Source of the DNA: Leifsonia sp. AG29
Lineage (GTDB): Bacteria > Actinomycetota > Actinomycetes > Actinomycetales > Microbacteriaceae
NCBI RefSeq assembly: GCF_009765225.1
Contig: NZ_VMSF01000001.1
Location: forward strand, 2,046,001-2,110,000
Length of the DNA: 64,000 nt
Direction: 5' to 3'
The translations under genes and the position numbers were made by a program. Positions 8,265 to 17,668 of this stretch are shown piece by piece. The notes below the pieces were generated by a model. The model was not told where the DNA came from. It saw only the letters and a list, made by a program, of their open reading frames with translations, and did no database searches. Numbering within the stretch: the first letter of the stretch is position 1; each line of letters starts with the position of its first letter.

Positions 8265-8278
8265 ACAGACCCGTCTGT
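8265..8278. promoter_or_regulatory. Operator palindrome of the TetR gene
   Basis: ACAGAC-CC-GTCTGT is a perfect palindrome. On the minus strand it lies just upstream of a TATATA -10-like element (around 8254-8259), between the expected -35 and -10 of the TetR gene, the usual place for a TetR autorepression site. Confidence 0.6.
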
Positions 8279-8290
8279 TTGTCCTCATTT

Positions 8291-8308
8291 CCTCAGAAAG
8301 CCCTGAGG
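8291..8308. terminator. Weak hairpin downstream of the aldo/keto reductase gene
   Basis: CCTCAG and CTGAGG can pair over a 6-nt loop in the 282-bp gap between the TetR start and the reductase stop. It is short and lacks a U-tract. Apart from this and the TetR operator I see nothing in 8154-8435. Confidence 0.25.
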
Positions 8309-8435
8309 AGGGCAAAGGAGAGGCGACCCGACGCGCCGCGCGGCCACGCCTCCGGCGTCGAGGCACGACGGAGGATGGGAGCTCTGCCCCTGCGAGGCGG
8401 GGTGAACTCGGCACGCGCCCCTCGGCCGCGCGGCG

Positions 8436-9605
8436 TCAGTCGGAGACGCGGTCGAGCTCGAGCATCTGCGCGCGCGTGAGCCGGATCGCCGCGGCGGCCA
8501 TCAGCGCGTCGACCTGCTCGGGGCGGCTCGCGCTCGCCACGGGAGCAACGATCGTGCGCTTGGCGAGCAGCCACGCGATCGCGACACTGGCCGGCTGGAC
8601 CCGGTGCTCGGCGGCGATGCGGTCGAGCACCGCCAGGACCGTGCGGCCGCGCCTGTTGACGTAGGCGGAGGCACGGACGCTGCGCGCATCGGCGGAGAGG
8701 TCGCTCTTCGAGCGGTACTTGCCCGTCAGGAAGCCGTTGGCCAGCGCGTAGTACGGCATGACCGCGAGCCCCTGAGCCGCGGCCACGATGCGCAGGGCGC
8801 TCTCGAACTCGGTGCGGTGCATCAGGTTGTACTGCGTCTGGATGGCGACGAACTTCGGCAGGCCCGAAGACGACAGGATGCGCGCCTCGATGAGCCGGTC
8901 GGCGCTGAAGTTCGACGCGGCGAGGTAGCGCACCTTACCGGTCTCGATCAGCCACTCGGCCGTCGCCAGGCTGTCCTCGAGCGGCACCTCGGGGTCGTCG
9001 TCGTGGAAGTACAGGAGGTCGATGCGGTCGGTCTGCAGCCGCTCGAGCGACGCCTCCACCGCTCGGACGATGCTCACCGAGCCGAGGCCCGGGTTCTCGT
9101 GGTGACGGCCGACCTTCGTGGAGAGGACGATCTGGTCGCGGTTGCCGCGCTCCTTCATCCAGCTGCCGATGAGGACCTCGCTGCGGCCTCCGACATAGCT
9201 GTCGGCCGTGTCGAGGAAGTTGCCGCCCTGGCTCACGAAGCGGTCGAGGATCGCCTGGGACGTGATGCCGTCGGCCGTCCAGCCGAAGACGCTCGCGCCG
9301 AGCGAGAGCGGGAACACCGTCAGCTCGGTCTCGCCGATGCGGCGGGGGGCGATGATCGACAGCGGGCCGGTGCGCTCCAGCGTGGGGTCGAAGTCGAGGA
9401 CGCCCGTGGGAGGCGCGGGAGCGCGGGTCACCGCGGTCGCCGGCGTGCTCGGCGACTCGGCCGACCCGGTCGGGACGGCCGTCACCTCGTCGGGCGTCTC
9501 GACGGCCGGCGAGGAGCCCTCGGCCTGGTCGTCGGCGAGGGTCTTGACCGGCGTCGTCCGGAGTCCGACGGACTCGAGGAGGCGGAGGGGAAGGAGCTGT
9601 GGCAT
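8436..9605 (-). CDS. Aldo/keto reductase with a long N-terminal extension
   Basis: 389 residues from the ATG at 9605. That start has GAGGTGAGGGGG before it; the in-frame ATG at 9632 has no ribosome site. About 75 residues rich in Ala, Pro, Ser and Thr precede the normal beginning PRRIGETELTVFPLSLG. The catalytic set is present: NFLDTADSY (Asp and Tyr), STKVGRH (Lys) and LLYFHDDDP (His). NADPH would be bound by the C-terminal PVASASRPEQV loop. Family members reduce aldehydes or ketones; the substrate is unknown. The extension looks disordered and lacks a clear signal peptide; its role is unknown. It stands as a single gene with a 14-bp palindrome upstream. Confidence 0.88.
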   Translation of the reverse strand: MPQLLPLRLLESVGLRTTPVKTLADDQAEGSSPAVETPDEVTAVPTGSAESPSTPATAVTRAPAPPTGVLDFDPTLERTGPLSIIAPRRIGETELTVFPLSLGASVFGWTADGITSQAILDRFVSQGGNFLDTADSYVGGRSEVLIGSWMKERGNRDQIVLSTKVGRHHENPGLGSVSIVRAVEASLERLQTDRIDLLYFHDDDPEVPLEDSLATAEWLIETGKVRYLAASNFSADRLIEARILSSSGLPKFVAIQTQYNLMHRTEFESALRIVAAAQGLAVMPYYALANGFLTGKYRSKSDLSADARSVRASAYVNRRGRTVLAVLDRIAAEHRVQPASVAIAWLLAKRTIVAPVASASRPEQVDALMAAAAIRLTRAQMLELDRVSD

Positions 9606-9635
9606 GTCGACCCCCTCACCTCGTGCAGTCATCGC

Positions 9636-9649
9636 TCGAATCGATTCGA
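9636..9649. promoter_or_regulatory. 14-bp palindrome upstream of the aldo/keto reductase
   Basis: TCGAATCGATTCGA is a perfect palindrome lying 31-44 bp before the ATG at 9605, where an operator would block transcription. The regulator is not identified in the window. The rest of 9650-9749 shows nothing I can name. Confidence 0.4.
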
Positions 9650-9749
9650 TCGGGTTGGATTCCCAGCGATACCTTGAGAGTACGGCATACCTCCGACGCC
9701 CTGAGGACGAAACGGGTGAACCGGCGGAGAAACCTAGATCACGATTCCA

Positions 9750-10577
9750 TCACGATCGGCGGAGCACTCCGCGAGCGTGTTCGAGGACCGGTCCGTCGAC
9801 CATCCCGCCGCGGAATCGGAACACCCCGCCGCCCGCCTCCTCGGCCGCGGCGAGCACCTCCTGCGCCCAGCGGAGTTGCTCCTCGGAGGGCCGGAAGGCG
9901 CGTCTGATCACCTCGACCTGGGAGGGATGGATGCACGCGGACGCGGCGAAACCGACCGCCGCCGCATCCTCGGCCTCGTCCGCCAGCCCGTCCAGATCGC
10001 CGATGTCGAGGTGCACGGTGTCGATCGCGGCCCGGCCGGCGGCCGCGGCCGCCAGGAGCACGGCCGAGCGCGCGGCGCGCGCCACGTCGCGGTACGTCCC
10101 GTCGGGCCGCCGGCTCGAGCTGCCTCCGATCGACGCGACGAGGTCCTCGGCGCCCCACATGAGCGCGATGACGCCGTCGTGCCGGGCCAGGTCGGGTGCC
10201 GCGAGCACGCCCGCCGCGGTCTCGCAGAGGGCGATCGTGTCGTAGTCGCGCAGACCGGCGAGGTCCGCCACGCGCTCGGCCTTCGGCAGCATGACGGCCC
10301 GATAGGGGGTCACGTCCAGCGCCGCGAGGTCGGCATCGTGGTCGTCCGTCCCCGCCGCGTTGACGCGCACGATGACCCGTTCCGGATCGAGCTCGGAGGC
10401 GGCGAGCGCCTCCCGGGCGGCCGTCCGCCGGGAGGGATCCACGGCGTCCTCCAGATCGAGGATCACCGCGTCGGCGCGTTCGAGCGCCTTCGCGTAGCGG
10501 TCGGGCCGGTCGGCCGGGCAGAAGAGCAGGGCCGGTCCCCACGGGAAGGCGCCGCCCGAGACGCCGGTCGCGGTCAC
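9750..10577 (-). CDS. CitE-like CoA-ester lyase (HpcH/HpaI aldolase family)
   Basis: 275 residues from a GTG whose last two bases are the first two of the MaoC gene's TGA (GTGA overlap). ALLFCPADRPDRYAKAL, VILDLEDAVDP with the Asp/Glu metal site, IVRVNAAGT, VMLPKAER and ALCETAAGV are the CitE signatures, and ALMWGAEDL follows. Family members split 3-hydroxyacyl-CoA esters. By gene order this matches M. tuberculosis Rv2498c, shown to cleave citramalyl-CoA and HMG-CoA, so here it would give acetyl-CoA plus acetoacetate (or pyruvate). It is the last gene of the operon. The exact substrate is inferred from context. Confidence 0.88.
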   Translation of the reverse strand: MTATGVSGGAFPWGPALLFCPADRPDRYAKALERADAVILDLEDAVDPSRRTAAREALAASELDPERVIVRVNAAGTDDHDADLAALDVTPYRAVMLPKAERVADLAGLRDYDTIALCETAAGVLAAPDLARHDGVIALMWGAEDLVASIGGSSSRRPDGTYRDVARAARSAVLLAAAAAGRAAIDTVHLDIGDLDGLADEAEDAAAVGFAASACIHPSQVEVIRRAFRPSEEQLRWAQEVLAAAEEAGGGVFRFRGGMVDGPVLEHARGVLRRS

Positions 10578-11092
10578 AGCAGCGGCTCCGGCTCCCCCGC
10601 CTCGGCGACCTCGGGCGCGGAGGCCGCGGCCTCGCGGCACCACACCATCACCTGGCGCACAGCCGTGGCGACGACGGTGCCGTCCTGGTTGCGGCCGGTG
10701 TGCTCGAGCGTCACGATGCCCTGCCCGGGCCGCGAGGCGGAGAGCCGCTTGGCCCGCACGACCGTCTCGGAGTAGAGCGTGTCGCCGTGGTACAGCGGGT
10801 GCGGGAAGGACACCTCGCTGAACCCGAGGTTCGCCACGATCGTCCCCTGGGTCAGCTGGGTGACGGAGGCGCCGACGATGGTCGCGAGCGTGAACATCGA
10901 GTTCACGAGCCGCTCGCCGAACGGCTGGCGCGCCGACCACGCCGCGTCGAGGTGCAGCGCCTGCGTGTTCATCGTCAGGGTGGTGAAGAGGACATTGTCC
11001 GCCTCGGTCACCGTCCGGCCCGGGCGGTGGAGGTAGCGCACCTCCAGTTCGAACTCCTCGTAGTAGAGCCCGCGCTGCTCGATGTCCTTCAT
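10574..11092 (-). CDS. MaoC-like hotdog hydratase
   Basis: 172 residues; the ATG at 11092 follows GGGAGG, and the extra upstream frame is not conserved-looking. The fold matches (R)-specific enoyl-CoA hydratases, but the catalytic stretch usually read as GDxNPLH is TMNTQALHLD: the His is kept and the Asp is Asn. The counterpart of M. tuberculosis Rv2499c, which sits beside citE there and hydrates itaconyl-/methylglutaconyl-type CoA esters, is the best guide. It would supply the hydroxyacyl-CoA for the lyase encoded next. It lies 19 bp after the CoA-transferase B gene. Confidence 0.85.
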   Translation of the reverse strand: MKDIEQRGLYYEEFELEVRYLHRPGRTVTEADNVLFTTLTMNTQALHLDAAWSARQPFGERLVNSMFTLATIVGASVTQLTQGTIVANLGFSEVSFPHPLYHGDTLYSETVVRAKRLSASRPGQGIVTLEHTGRNQDGTVVATAVRQVMVWCREAAASAPEVAEAGEPEPLL

Positions 11093-11111
11093 TCCGGCCT
11101 CCCCGGGTTGC

Positions 11112-11759
11112 TCACGGCGCCGGCTCCAGGGCGACCCGGAGGGGCGCGCCCGTCGCGGCGACGACCTCGTCGACGGTGACCCCGGGCGCCGTCTCGCGCA
11201 GCACGAGACCATCGGCCGTGACGTCGATCACCGCGAGGTCGGTGATGATGCGATCGACGCATCCGGTGCCCGTGAGCGGGAGGGTGCACTCGCGGAGGAT
11301 CTTGGGGCGCCCCTCCTTGTCGACGTGCTCCATCATGACGATCAGCCGCTTGGCGCCGAAGACGAGGTCCATGGCCCCGCCCATTCCCTTCACCATCTTG
11401 CCGGGGATCATCCAGTTGGCGAGGTCGCCCTGCTCCGAGACCTCCATGGCGCCGAGCACGGCGAGGTCGACGTGACCGCCGCGCACCATCCCGAACGAGA
11501 GGGACGAGTCGAAGAAGGCGGCGCCCCGCTTCACGGTGACCGTCTCCTTGCCGGCGTTGATGAGGTCGGGGTCGACGTCGGCGTCGACGGGGTACGGACC
11601 GACGCCGAGCACCCCGTTCTCCGAGTGGAGGATCACCTCGACCCCCTCGGGGATGTAGTTCGGGATGAGGGTGGGCATCCCGATGCCGAGGTTGACGTAC
11701 TGGCCGTTCTCGAGCTCGCGGGCCACCCGGGCCGCGAGCTCGGTGCGCGTGAGGCTCAT
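11112..11759 (-). CDS. scoB: 3-oxoacid CoA-transferase subunit B
   Basis: 215 residues, the normal size of the beta subunit. The catalytic glutamate sits in [10 protein letters not shown], the SENG motif that forms the glutamyl-CoA thioester; [15 protein letters not shown] and [27 protein letters not shown] (first part shown) follow the family pattern. With subunit A it moves CoA from succinyl-CoA to acetoacetate, activating the end product of leucine breakdown. The ATG overlaps the TGA of the subunit A gene (ATGA), so the two subunits are translationally coupled. Confidence 0.95.
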   Translation of the reverse strand: MSLTRTELAARVARELENGQYVNLGIGMPTLIPNYIPEGVEVILHSENGVLGVGPYPVDADVDPDLINAGKETVTVKRGAAFFDSSLSFGMVRGGHVDLAVLGAMEVSEQGDLANWMIPGKMVKGMGGAMDLVFGAKRLIVMMEHVDKEGRPKILRECTLPLTGTGCVDRIITDLAVIDVTADGLVLRETAPGVTVDEVVAATGAPLRVALEPAP

Positions 11760-12526
11760 CGGGTACTCCCGTCGGCTGCTTCCCGGACGGTGCGTCGCTC
11801 GATGCGCTTCTCCACCCCGGGCGCGTGCACGACCCGCTGGACGAAGATGCCCGGGCAGTGGATCGATCCGGGGTCGAGCTCGCCCGGCTCGACGAGCTCC
11901 TCGACCTCCGCGATCGTCACGCGCCCCGCCATCGCGGCCAGCGGGTTGAAGTTCATCGCCGCGGCGTGGAAGACGAGGTTGCCGTGGCGGTCGCCCACGG
12001 CGGCGTGCACCAGCGCGAAATCCGGGCGGAGCGACCGCTCGAGCACGTACTCCGCGTCGTCGAAGGTCCGCACCTCCTTGGGCTCGCTCGCGACGGCCAC
12101 CGACCCGTCGGGCGCGTACCGGCGCGGCAGGCCGCCCTGGGCGATCTGCGTGCCGACGCCGGCGGGCGTGTAGAAGGCGGGGATGCCCGCGCCGCCGGCG
12201 CGAAGCTTCTCGGCGAGCGTGCCCTGCGGCGTGAGCTCCACCTCCAGCTCACCGGAGAGGAACTGGCGCGCGAACTCCTTGTTCTCACCGACGTAGGAGC
12301 TGATCATCTTGCGGATCCGGTGCTCGCCGAGCAGGAGCCCGAGCCCCCAGTCGTCGACCCCGCAGTTGTTGCTCACGACCTCGAGATCGGTCGTGCCGCT
12401 CTCCAGCAGCGCCGCGATCAGCGCGCTCGGGATCCCGCACAGCCCGAAGCCGCCGACGGCGAGCGCGGCGCCGCTCGGGATGTCGGCCACCGCCTCCGCC
12501 GCACTCGCCACCGTCTTGTCGATCAC
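11756..12526 (-). CDS. scoA: 3-oxoacid CoA-transferase subunit A
   Basis: 256 residues from GTG at 12526, which has GGGAGGGG upstream. [17 protein letters not shown] is the CoA-binding glycine loop of the alpha subunit; [31 protein letters not shown] and the [22 protein letters not shown] region follow (key parts quoted), as in SCOT-A. The partner gene overlaps it downstream and the acyl-CoA dehydrogenase stop is 11 bp upstream. In M. tuberculosis the same pair (Rv2503c-Rv2504c) lies in the homologous leucine locus, though at a different position relative to the dehydrogenase. Confidence 0.95.
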   Translation of the reverse strand: MIDKTVASAAEAVADIPSGAALAVGGFGLCGIPSALIAALLESGTTDLEVVSNNCGVDDWGLGLLLGEHRIRKMISSYVGENKEFARQFLSGELEVELTPQGTLAEKLRAGGAGIPAFYTPAGVGTQIAQGGLPRRYAPDGSVAVASEPKEVRTFDDAEYVLERSLRPDFALVHAAVGDRHGNLVFHAAAMNFNPLAAMAGRVTIAEVEELVEPGELDPGSIHCPGIFVQRVVHAPGVEKRIERRTVREAADGSTR

Positions 12527-12537
12527 GTGCCCCTCCC

Positions 12538-13758
12538 TCAGGCCTCGAGACCCAGCGCGCCCGAGATGATCATGAGCTGCACCTCGCTCGTGCCCTCGCC
12601 GATCTCCAGGATCTTCGAGTCGCGGTAGTGACGGGCGACCGGGTTCTCGTTGAGGTAACCGTAGCCGCCGAAGATCTGGGTGGCATCCCTCGCGTTGTCC
12701 ATGGCGGCCTCGCTGCCCATGAGCTTCGCGATCGACGCCTCCATCTTGAACGGCTGCCCGGCCATCAGCTTGAAGCACGCGTCGTAGTAGGCGAGCCGGG
12801 CGGCGTGCACCCGGGCCTGCATCCGCGCCAGCTTGAACGCGATGTGCTGGTTGGAGCCGATGGGGCGCCCGAACACGTTGCGCGACTTCGCGTAGCGGAG
12901 CGCCTCCTCGAGGCAGCCCTGGGCCGCCCCGGTGCAGAGCGCCGCGAACGCCACGCGGCCCTCGTCGAGGGTCGCGAGGAAGTTCGCATACCCGCGGCCG
13001 CGCTCGCCGAGCAGGTTCGCCTCGGGCACGTGCACATCGGTCAGGGTCAGCGGGTGCGTGTCGGAGGTGTGCCAGCCGACCTTGTCGTACACGGGCTCGG
13101 CGACGAAGCCGGGCGTGCCCGACGGGACGATGATCGCCGAGAGCTCCTTCTTCACCGAGCCGTCGGGCCGGGTGCTCTCGCCGGTCACCGCGGTGATCGT
13201 CACGAGCTTGGTGATCTCGGAGCCGGAGTTCGTGATGAACTGCTTGCTCCCGTTGATCACCCACTCGCCGTCGCGGAGCTCGGCTGTCGTCTTGGTGCCG
13301 GAGGCGTCCGAGCCGGCGTCCGCCTCCGTGAGCCCGAAGCCCGCGAGCGCCTCGCCGCGAGCGAGCATCGGCAGCCACTCCTGCTTCTGCTCCTCGGTCC
13401 CGCTGCGGTAAATCGGCATCGCGCCGAGGCCGACGCCCGCCTCGAGTGTGACGCCGATCGACTGGTCGACGCGTCCGAGCTGCTCGACGGCGAGGCAGAG
13501 CGACAGGTAGTCCTTGCCCTGGCCGCCGTACTCGACGGGGAACGGGAGGCCGAACAGGCCCATCCGCCCCATCTCGGCGATGATCTCGTACGGGAGGCTC
13601 CGCTTCGTGTCGTACTCGTACGCCGCGGGGGCGACGACGGTGTCGGCGAACTCCCGCACCTCGTCGCGCAGGCGGCGCTGCTCGGGGGTGAGCTCGAACC
13701 CGGCGACGTCGGTGTCGCCCGTTCCGCCGTCGGAGGGGCGGGTCATCTGCATGGTCAT
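12538..13758 (-). CDS. Acyl-CoA dehydrogenase (branched-chain/isovaleryl-type by context)
   Basis: 406 residues in a normal FAD acyl-CoA dehydrogenase layout: an N-terminal helical domain, FGLTEADAGSDASGTKTTA (FAD and substrate contacts), the middle beta domain ending in KVGWHTSDTHPLTLTDVHV, and the C-terminal helices with ATQIFGGYGYLNENP and LEIGEGTSEVQ. The Glu of GEGTSE sits where medium/short-chain enzymes keep their catalytic base; human isovaleryl-CoA dehydrogenase has Gly there and uses another Glu. The operon argues for isovaleryl-CoA, the residue leaves 2-methyl-branched substrates open. It corresponds by position to mycobacterial FadE19. Confidence 0.9.
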   Translation of the reverse strand: MTMQMTRPSDGGTGDTDVAGFELTPEQRRLRDEVREFADTVVAPAAYEYDTKRSLPYEIIAEMGRMGLFGLPFPVEYGGQGKDYLSLCLAVEQLGRVDQSIGVTLEAGVGLGAMPIYRSGTEEQKQEWLPMLARGEALAGFGLTEADAGSDASGTKTTAELRDGEWVINGSKQFITNSGSEITKLVTITAVTGESTRPDGSVKKELSAIIVPSGTPGFVAEPVYDKVGWHTSDTHPLTLTDVHVPEANLLGERGRGYANFLATLDEGRVAFAALCTGAAQGCLEEALRYAKSRNVFGRPIGSNQHIAFKLARMQARVHAARLAYYDACFKLMAGQPFKMEASIAKLMGSEAAMDNARDATQIFGGYGYLNENPVARHYRDSKILEIGEGTSEVQLMIISGALGLEA

Positions 13759-13805
13759 CGGTCTGGCATCCTTCGTTCGTGACGGGTGGCGTCGTGGCCG
13801 GGCTG

Positions 13806-15929
13806 TCAGCCCTGGGCCGGGGCGGCGGCCGGGGGTGCCGGCGCGGCCGCGTCCGCCGGGTGAGGCGGAGCGTCTGGGGTCTCGTCGTCCGCGTCGACGC
13901 GGGCGACGAGCTGGTCGAGTCTCACGAGGTCACCGGCGGCGACGTGCACGGTCACCGTGCCGGAGACGGGCGCGAGGAGGCGGTGCTCCATCTTCATCGC
14001 CTCCACGACGGCTACGGTCTCCCCCGCCTCGACGCGGCTTCCGCCGGCCACCGGGACGGCGACGACGGTGCCGGGCATGGGCGAGCGGAGCTCGGGATGG
14101 GCGGCCGCCTCGCCGCGGTCGAGGGCCGCGAGGCGTGTCGCGAGGCGCTCCTCCCGGGTCAGGAGGCGGAGCGCGCGGGCGCGGCCGTCGTGAGCGAGCC
14201 AGACGGTGCCGCCGTCGCGGACCACGTCGAACCGGGAGGTGACGCCGTCGAGGGCGAGGAGCGCCTCCGCCGGGCAGCCGTCGGCCCGGGGCGGCCTGAA
14301 CGTCAGCCGCGCCGAGTGCGAGTCGTCGCCGACCGTCACGGTCGCCGCGTCGGGCCCGCCGAGGACCCGGACGGTCACGCCGTCCACGACGTACTCGACC
14401 GGCTTGGCGGATCCGACGCGCCACCCGCTCGGCACGGACCAGAGCGGGCCGGCCGTGCCGCGTCGCTCCTCCCAGCGTGCCGCGTGGGCGGCCAGAGCCG
14501 CGACGACGAGCTCTGCTCTCTCCGGCTCGCCGGGGTGGAGCTCGGAGTAGCGCCGGTCGATCAGGTTCGTGTCCATGCGGCCGGCACGGACATCGGGGTC
14601 GGTGACGAGGTCGCGCAGCCAGGCGACGTTGCTCACCCCTCCGAGGATGCTCGTCCCGCCGAGAGCCCGGTCGAGGCGGGTGAAAGCCGCCTCCCGGTCG
14701 GGCCCCCACGCGATGATCTTCGCGAGCATGGGGTCGTAGTCGGTCGCGATCGAGGTGCCGGCCGCGATTCCGCTGTCCACGCGCACGCCGTCGCCCTCCG
14801 GCTCTCGGAGGGCGAGGACGCGGCCCCCGCCCGGCAGGAACCCGCGCTCCGGGTCCTCGGCGTAGACGCGCGCCTCCACTGCGTGACCTGCGAGGCCCAG
14901 GTCGGCCTGGTCGAAGGCGAGCGGCTCCCCCGCCGCGATGCGCAGCTGCTGCTCGACCAGGTCGATGCCGCGCTCCCCGCGCAGCGTGGTCACCAGCTCG
15001 GTCACCGGGTGCTCGACCTGGAGGCGCGTGTTCATCTCCATGAAGAAGAACTCGTCGGGCGCCGCCGCAGAGACGAGGAACTCGACCGTTCCCGCGCCGA
15101 CGTAGTCGACCGACGCGGCCACACGGCAGGCGGCCTCGCCGATCCGGCGCCGGGTGGCCGCATCGAGGAGCGGCGACGGCGCCTCCTCGACGACCTTCTG
15201 GTGCCGGCGCTGGAGGGAGCACTCGCGCTCGCCGAGGTGGACGACCGACCCGTGCCGGTCGGCGAGCACCTGGACCTCGATGTGCCGGGGCGCGTCGACG
15301 AGACGCTCGAGGAACAGCGTGTCGTCGCCGAAGGCCGCGGCCGCGACGCGTCTCGCCGCCCGGAGTCCCTCGGGCAGCTCGGCGGGGTCGCGCACGGCCT
15401 GCATGCCCTTGCCGCCGCCGCCGGCCGACGGCTTGATGAGCACGGGGAACCCGATGCGCTCGGCGGCCTCGATCAGCTGCTCGTCGGTGAGGCCCGGCTC
15501 GGCGATGCCCGGGATGGTCGGGACGCCGTGGCGCGAGACCTCCTGCTTGGCGGCGATCTTGTCGCCCATCACTTCGAGGGCGTGGACGCCCGGCCCGACG
15601 AAGACGACCCCGGCGCGGTCGCACGCCTCGGCGAGGGCCGGATTCTCGGAGAGGAAGCCGTAACCCGGATGCACCGCGTCCGCCCCGGTGGCGACCGCAG
15701 CGGCCACGACAGCCTCGGCGTCGAGGTAGCTCTCCCGGGCCGGGGCCGGCCCGAGGCGGACGGCGACATCGGCGAGCGCCACGTGGAGCGCATCGCGATC
15801 GGCGTCTGAGTAGACGGCCACCGAACGGATCCCGAGGCGGTGGAGCGTGCGGATGATGCGGCAGGCGATCTCGCCGCGGTTCGCGACGAGGACGGTGCCG
15901 AAGGGACGGGAGGAGGTCACGGGGATCAC
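13806..15929 (-). CDS. Biotin-dependent acyl-CoA carboxylase alpha subunit (biotin carboxylase + BCCP)
   Basis: 707 residues. The biotin carboxylase domain (about 10-450) shows [13 protein letters not shown], the ATP lid [31 protein letters not shown] and [16 protein letters not shown] middle domain leads to the biotin carrier domain with the biotinylation site EAMKMEH at about Lys646, then a Pro/Ala tail. It carboxylates its biotin with ATP and bicarbonate for the partner subunit to pass to an acyl-CoA. GTG at 15929 overlaps the TGA of the carboxyltransferase gene. The partner and the locus point to 3-methylcrotonyl-CoA, as for mycobacterial AccA1. Confidence 0.95.
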   Translation of the reverse strand: MIPVTSSRPFGTVLVANRGEIACRIIRTLHRLGIRSVAVYSDADRDALHVALADVAVRLGPAPARESYLDAEAVVAAAVATGADAVHPGYGFLSENPALAEACDRAGVVFVGPGVHALEVMGDKIAAKQEVSRHGVPTIPGIAEPGLTDEQLIEAAERIGFPVLIKPSAGGGGKGMQAVRDPAELPEGLRAARRVAAAAFGDDTLFLERLVDAPRHIEVQVLADRHGSVVHLGERECSLQRRHQKVVEEAPSPLLDAATRRRIGEAACRVAASVDYVGAGTVEFLVSAAAPDEFFFMEMNTRLQVEHPVTELVTTLRGERGIDLVEQQLRIAAGEPLAFDQADLGLAGHAVEARVYAEDPERGFLPGGGRVLALREPEGDGVRVDSGIAAGTSIATDYDPMLAKIIAWGPDREAAFTRLDRALGGTSILGGVSNVAWLRDLVTDPDVRAGRMDTNLIDRRYSELHPGEPERAELVVAALAAHAARWEERRGTAGPLWSVPSGWRVGSAKPVEYVVDGVTVRVLGGPDAATVTVGDDSHSARLTFRPPRADGCPAEALLALDGVTSRFDVVRDGGTVWLAHDGRARALRLLTREERLATRLAALDRGEAAAHPELRSPMPGTVVAVPVAGGSRVEAGETVAVVEAMKMEHRLLAPVSGTVTVHVAAGDLVRLDQLVARVDADDETPDAPPHPADAAAPAPPAAAPAQG

Positions 15930-17539
15930 ATCCGGAAGAGGCCGAAGGCCGTGTCGGGGAGCGGGCTGCGCGAGACGACGTCGAGGGCGAGGCCGAGCAC
16001 GTCGCGGGTCTCGGCGGGGTCGATGACGCCGTCGTCCCACAGCCGGGCGGTCGAGTAGTAGGGGCTCCCCTGCTCCTCGTACTGGGCGGCGATCGGCGCG
16101 CGGAACGCGGCCTCGTCCTCGGCGCTCCACTCCTCGCCGCGCGCCTCCAGCTGGTCGCGCTTGACGGTGGCGAGCACGCTGGAGGCCTGCTGGCCGCCCA
16201 TGACCGAGATCCGGGCGGCGGGCCACATCCACAGGAAGCGCGGCGAGTACGCCCGCCCGCACATCGAGTAGTTGCCGGCGCCGAACGAGCCGCCGATGAC
16301 GACGGTGAGCTTGGGCACGCGCGCCGTGGCGACGGCCGTGACCATCTTGGCGCCGTTCTTGGCGATGCCGCCCGCCTCGTAGTCGCGCCCGACCATGAAG
16401 CCGGAGATGTTCTGGAGGAACAGCAGCGGGATCCCGCGCTGGTCGCACAGCTCGATGAAGTGCGCGCCCTTCAGCGCGGACTCGCTGAACAGCACGCCGT
16501 TGTTGGCGACGATGCCGACCGGGTGCCCGTGGATGTGCGCGAAGCCGGTGACCAGGGTCGTGCCGTATTCCGGTTTGAACTCGTGCAGCTCACTGCCGTC
16601 GACGAGCCGGGCGATCACCTCCCGGACGTCGTAGGGCGCCTGCACGTCGGTCGGGACGACACCGTACAGCTCGGCGGGGTCGACCGCCGGCTCGCGCGCC
16701 GGCAGCACCTCCCAGGCTGGCGTGCGGGTGGGAGGGAGCGTCGCGACGATGTCCCGGACGATGGCGAGGGCGTGCTCGTCGTCCTCGGCGAGGTGATCGA
16801 CCACGCCGGAGGTGCGGGCGTGGAGGTCTCCCCCGCCGAGCTCCTCGGCGCTGACGATCTCGCCGATGGCGGCCTTCACGAGCGGCGGGCCGCCGAGGAA
16901 GATGGTCCCCTGATTCCGCACGATGACGGTCTCGTCGCTCATCGCGGGGACGTAGGCGCCGCCGGCCGTGCACGAGCCGAGCACGGCGGCGATCTGCGGG
17001 ATCTTCGCGGCGGACAGGCGAGCCTGGTTGTAGAAGATGCGGCCGAAGTGGTCCCGGTCGGGGAAGACCTCGTCCTGCATGGGGAGGAAGGCGCCTCCCG
17101 AGTCGACGAGGTAGATGCAGGGGAGCCCGTTCTCGAGCGCGATCTCCTGGGCGCGGAGGTGCTTCTTCACCGTCATCGGGTAGTAGGTGCCGCCCTTGAC
17201 GGTGGCGTCGTTGCAGACGATCATCACGTGGCGCCCGTGGACGAGCCCGATGCCCGCGATCACGCCGGCCGCGGGGCTCTCGTCGCCGTACATGCCGGTC
17301 GCGGCGAGCGGGGCGATCTCGAGGAACGGACTGCCGTCGTCGAGCAGCTCGTCGACACGGTTGCGCGGGAGGAGCTTCCCGCGCGCGACGTGCCTCTCGC
17401 GCGCCCGCTCGGGACCTCCGGCCGCGGCCTGATCGAGCCGTCGTCTCAGATCGTCGACCAGCGCTCGCTGCGCGGCCTCGTTCTCGGCGAACCGGTCCGC
17501 CGTGTCGGGTCCGGCCGCCTCGCTCATCAGGGTGGGCAT
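15926..17539 (-). CDS. Acyl-CoA carboxylase beta subunit (3-methylcrotonyl-CoA type carboxyltransferase)
   Basis: 537 residues. [55 protein letters not shown] and the C-terminal [21 protein letters not shown] and [14 protein letters not shown] are the pattern of MCC/geranyl-CoA beta subunits rather than propionyl-CoA ones. It moves the carboxyl group from biotin to 3-methylcrotonyl-CoA in leucine breakdown. It is the first gene of the operon; the two GTTAGTG palindromes lie 35-76 bp upstream. Best match by order is mycobacterial AccD1. Confidence 0.93.
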   Translation of the reverse strand: MPTLMSEAAGPDTADRFAENEAAQRALVDDLRRRLDQAAAGGPERARERHVARGKLLPRNRVDELLDDGSPFLEIAPLAATGMYGDESPAAGVIAGIGLVHGRHVMIVCNDATVKGGTYYPMTVKKHLRAQEIALENGLPCIYLVDSGGAFLPMQDEVFPDRDHFGRIFYNQARLSAAKIPQIAAVLGSCTAGGAYVPAMSDETVIVRNQGTIFLGGPPLVKAAIGEIVSAEELGGGDLHARTSGVVDHLAEDDEHALAIVRDIVATLPPTRTPAWEVLPAREPAVDPAELYGVVPTDVQAPYDVREVIARLVDGSELHEFKPEYGTTLVTGFAHIHGHPVGIVANNGVLFSESALKGAHFIELCDQRGIPLLFLQNISGFMVGRDYEAGGIAKNGAKMVTAVATARVPKLTVVIGGSFGAGNYSMCGRAYSPRFLWMWPAARISVMGGQQASSVLATVKRDQLEARGEEWSAEDEAAFRAPIAAQYEEQGSPYYSTARLWDDGVIDPAETRDVLGLALDVVSRSPLPDTAFGLFRM

Positions 17540-17573
17540 CGCTTCCGCGTCCTCCGTGTCGCCGTCGACATCG

Positions 17574-17589
17574 GTTAGTGGTCACTAAC
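17574..17589. promoter_or_regulatory. Operator 1 of the leucine operon
   Basis: GTTAGTG-GT-CACTAAC, a perfect 7-bp inverted repeat with a 2-nt centre, in the 129-bp gap between the carboxyltransferase gene and the divergent TetR gene. Its centre is 26 bp from that of operator 2. Confidence 0.75.
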
Positions 17590-17599
17590 TCGATTTTAG

Positions 17600-17615
17600 G
17601 TTAGTGTTCACTAAC
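17600..17615. promoter_or_regulatory. Operator 2 of the leucine operon
   Basis: GTTAGTG-TT-CACTAAC, the same palindrome with a different centre; its arms extend by one more paired base on each side (17599/17616). A TAAAAT element on the minus strand lies between the two sites, so both could cover the operon promoter, and the TetR gene starts 53 bp away on the other side. Confidence 0.75.
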
Positions 17616-17668
17616 CGAAAAGTCCACCCCTTCCGGGTGCGATCCGGAAAGGATCCGGGAAAAGAGCC

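Noticed and set aside
13806-16448. An 880-residue carboxylase alpha subunit starting at 16448
   Set aside because: The first 173 codons lie within the beta subunit gene in another phase. GTG at 15929 overlaps the beta stop and opens the conserved domain.
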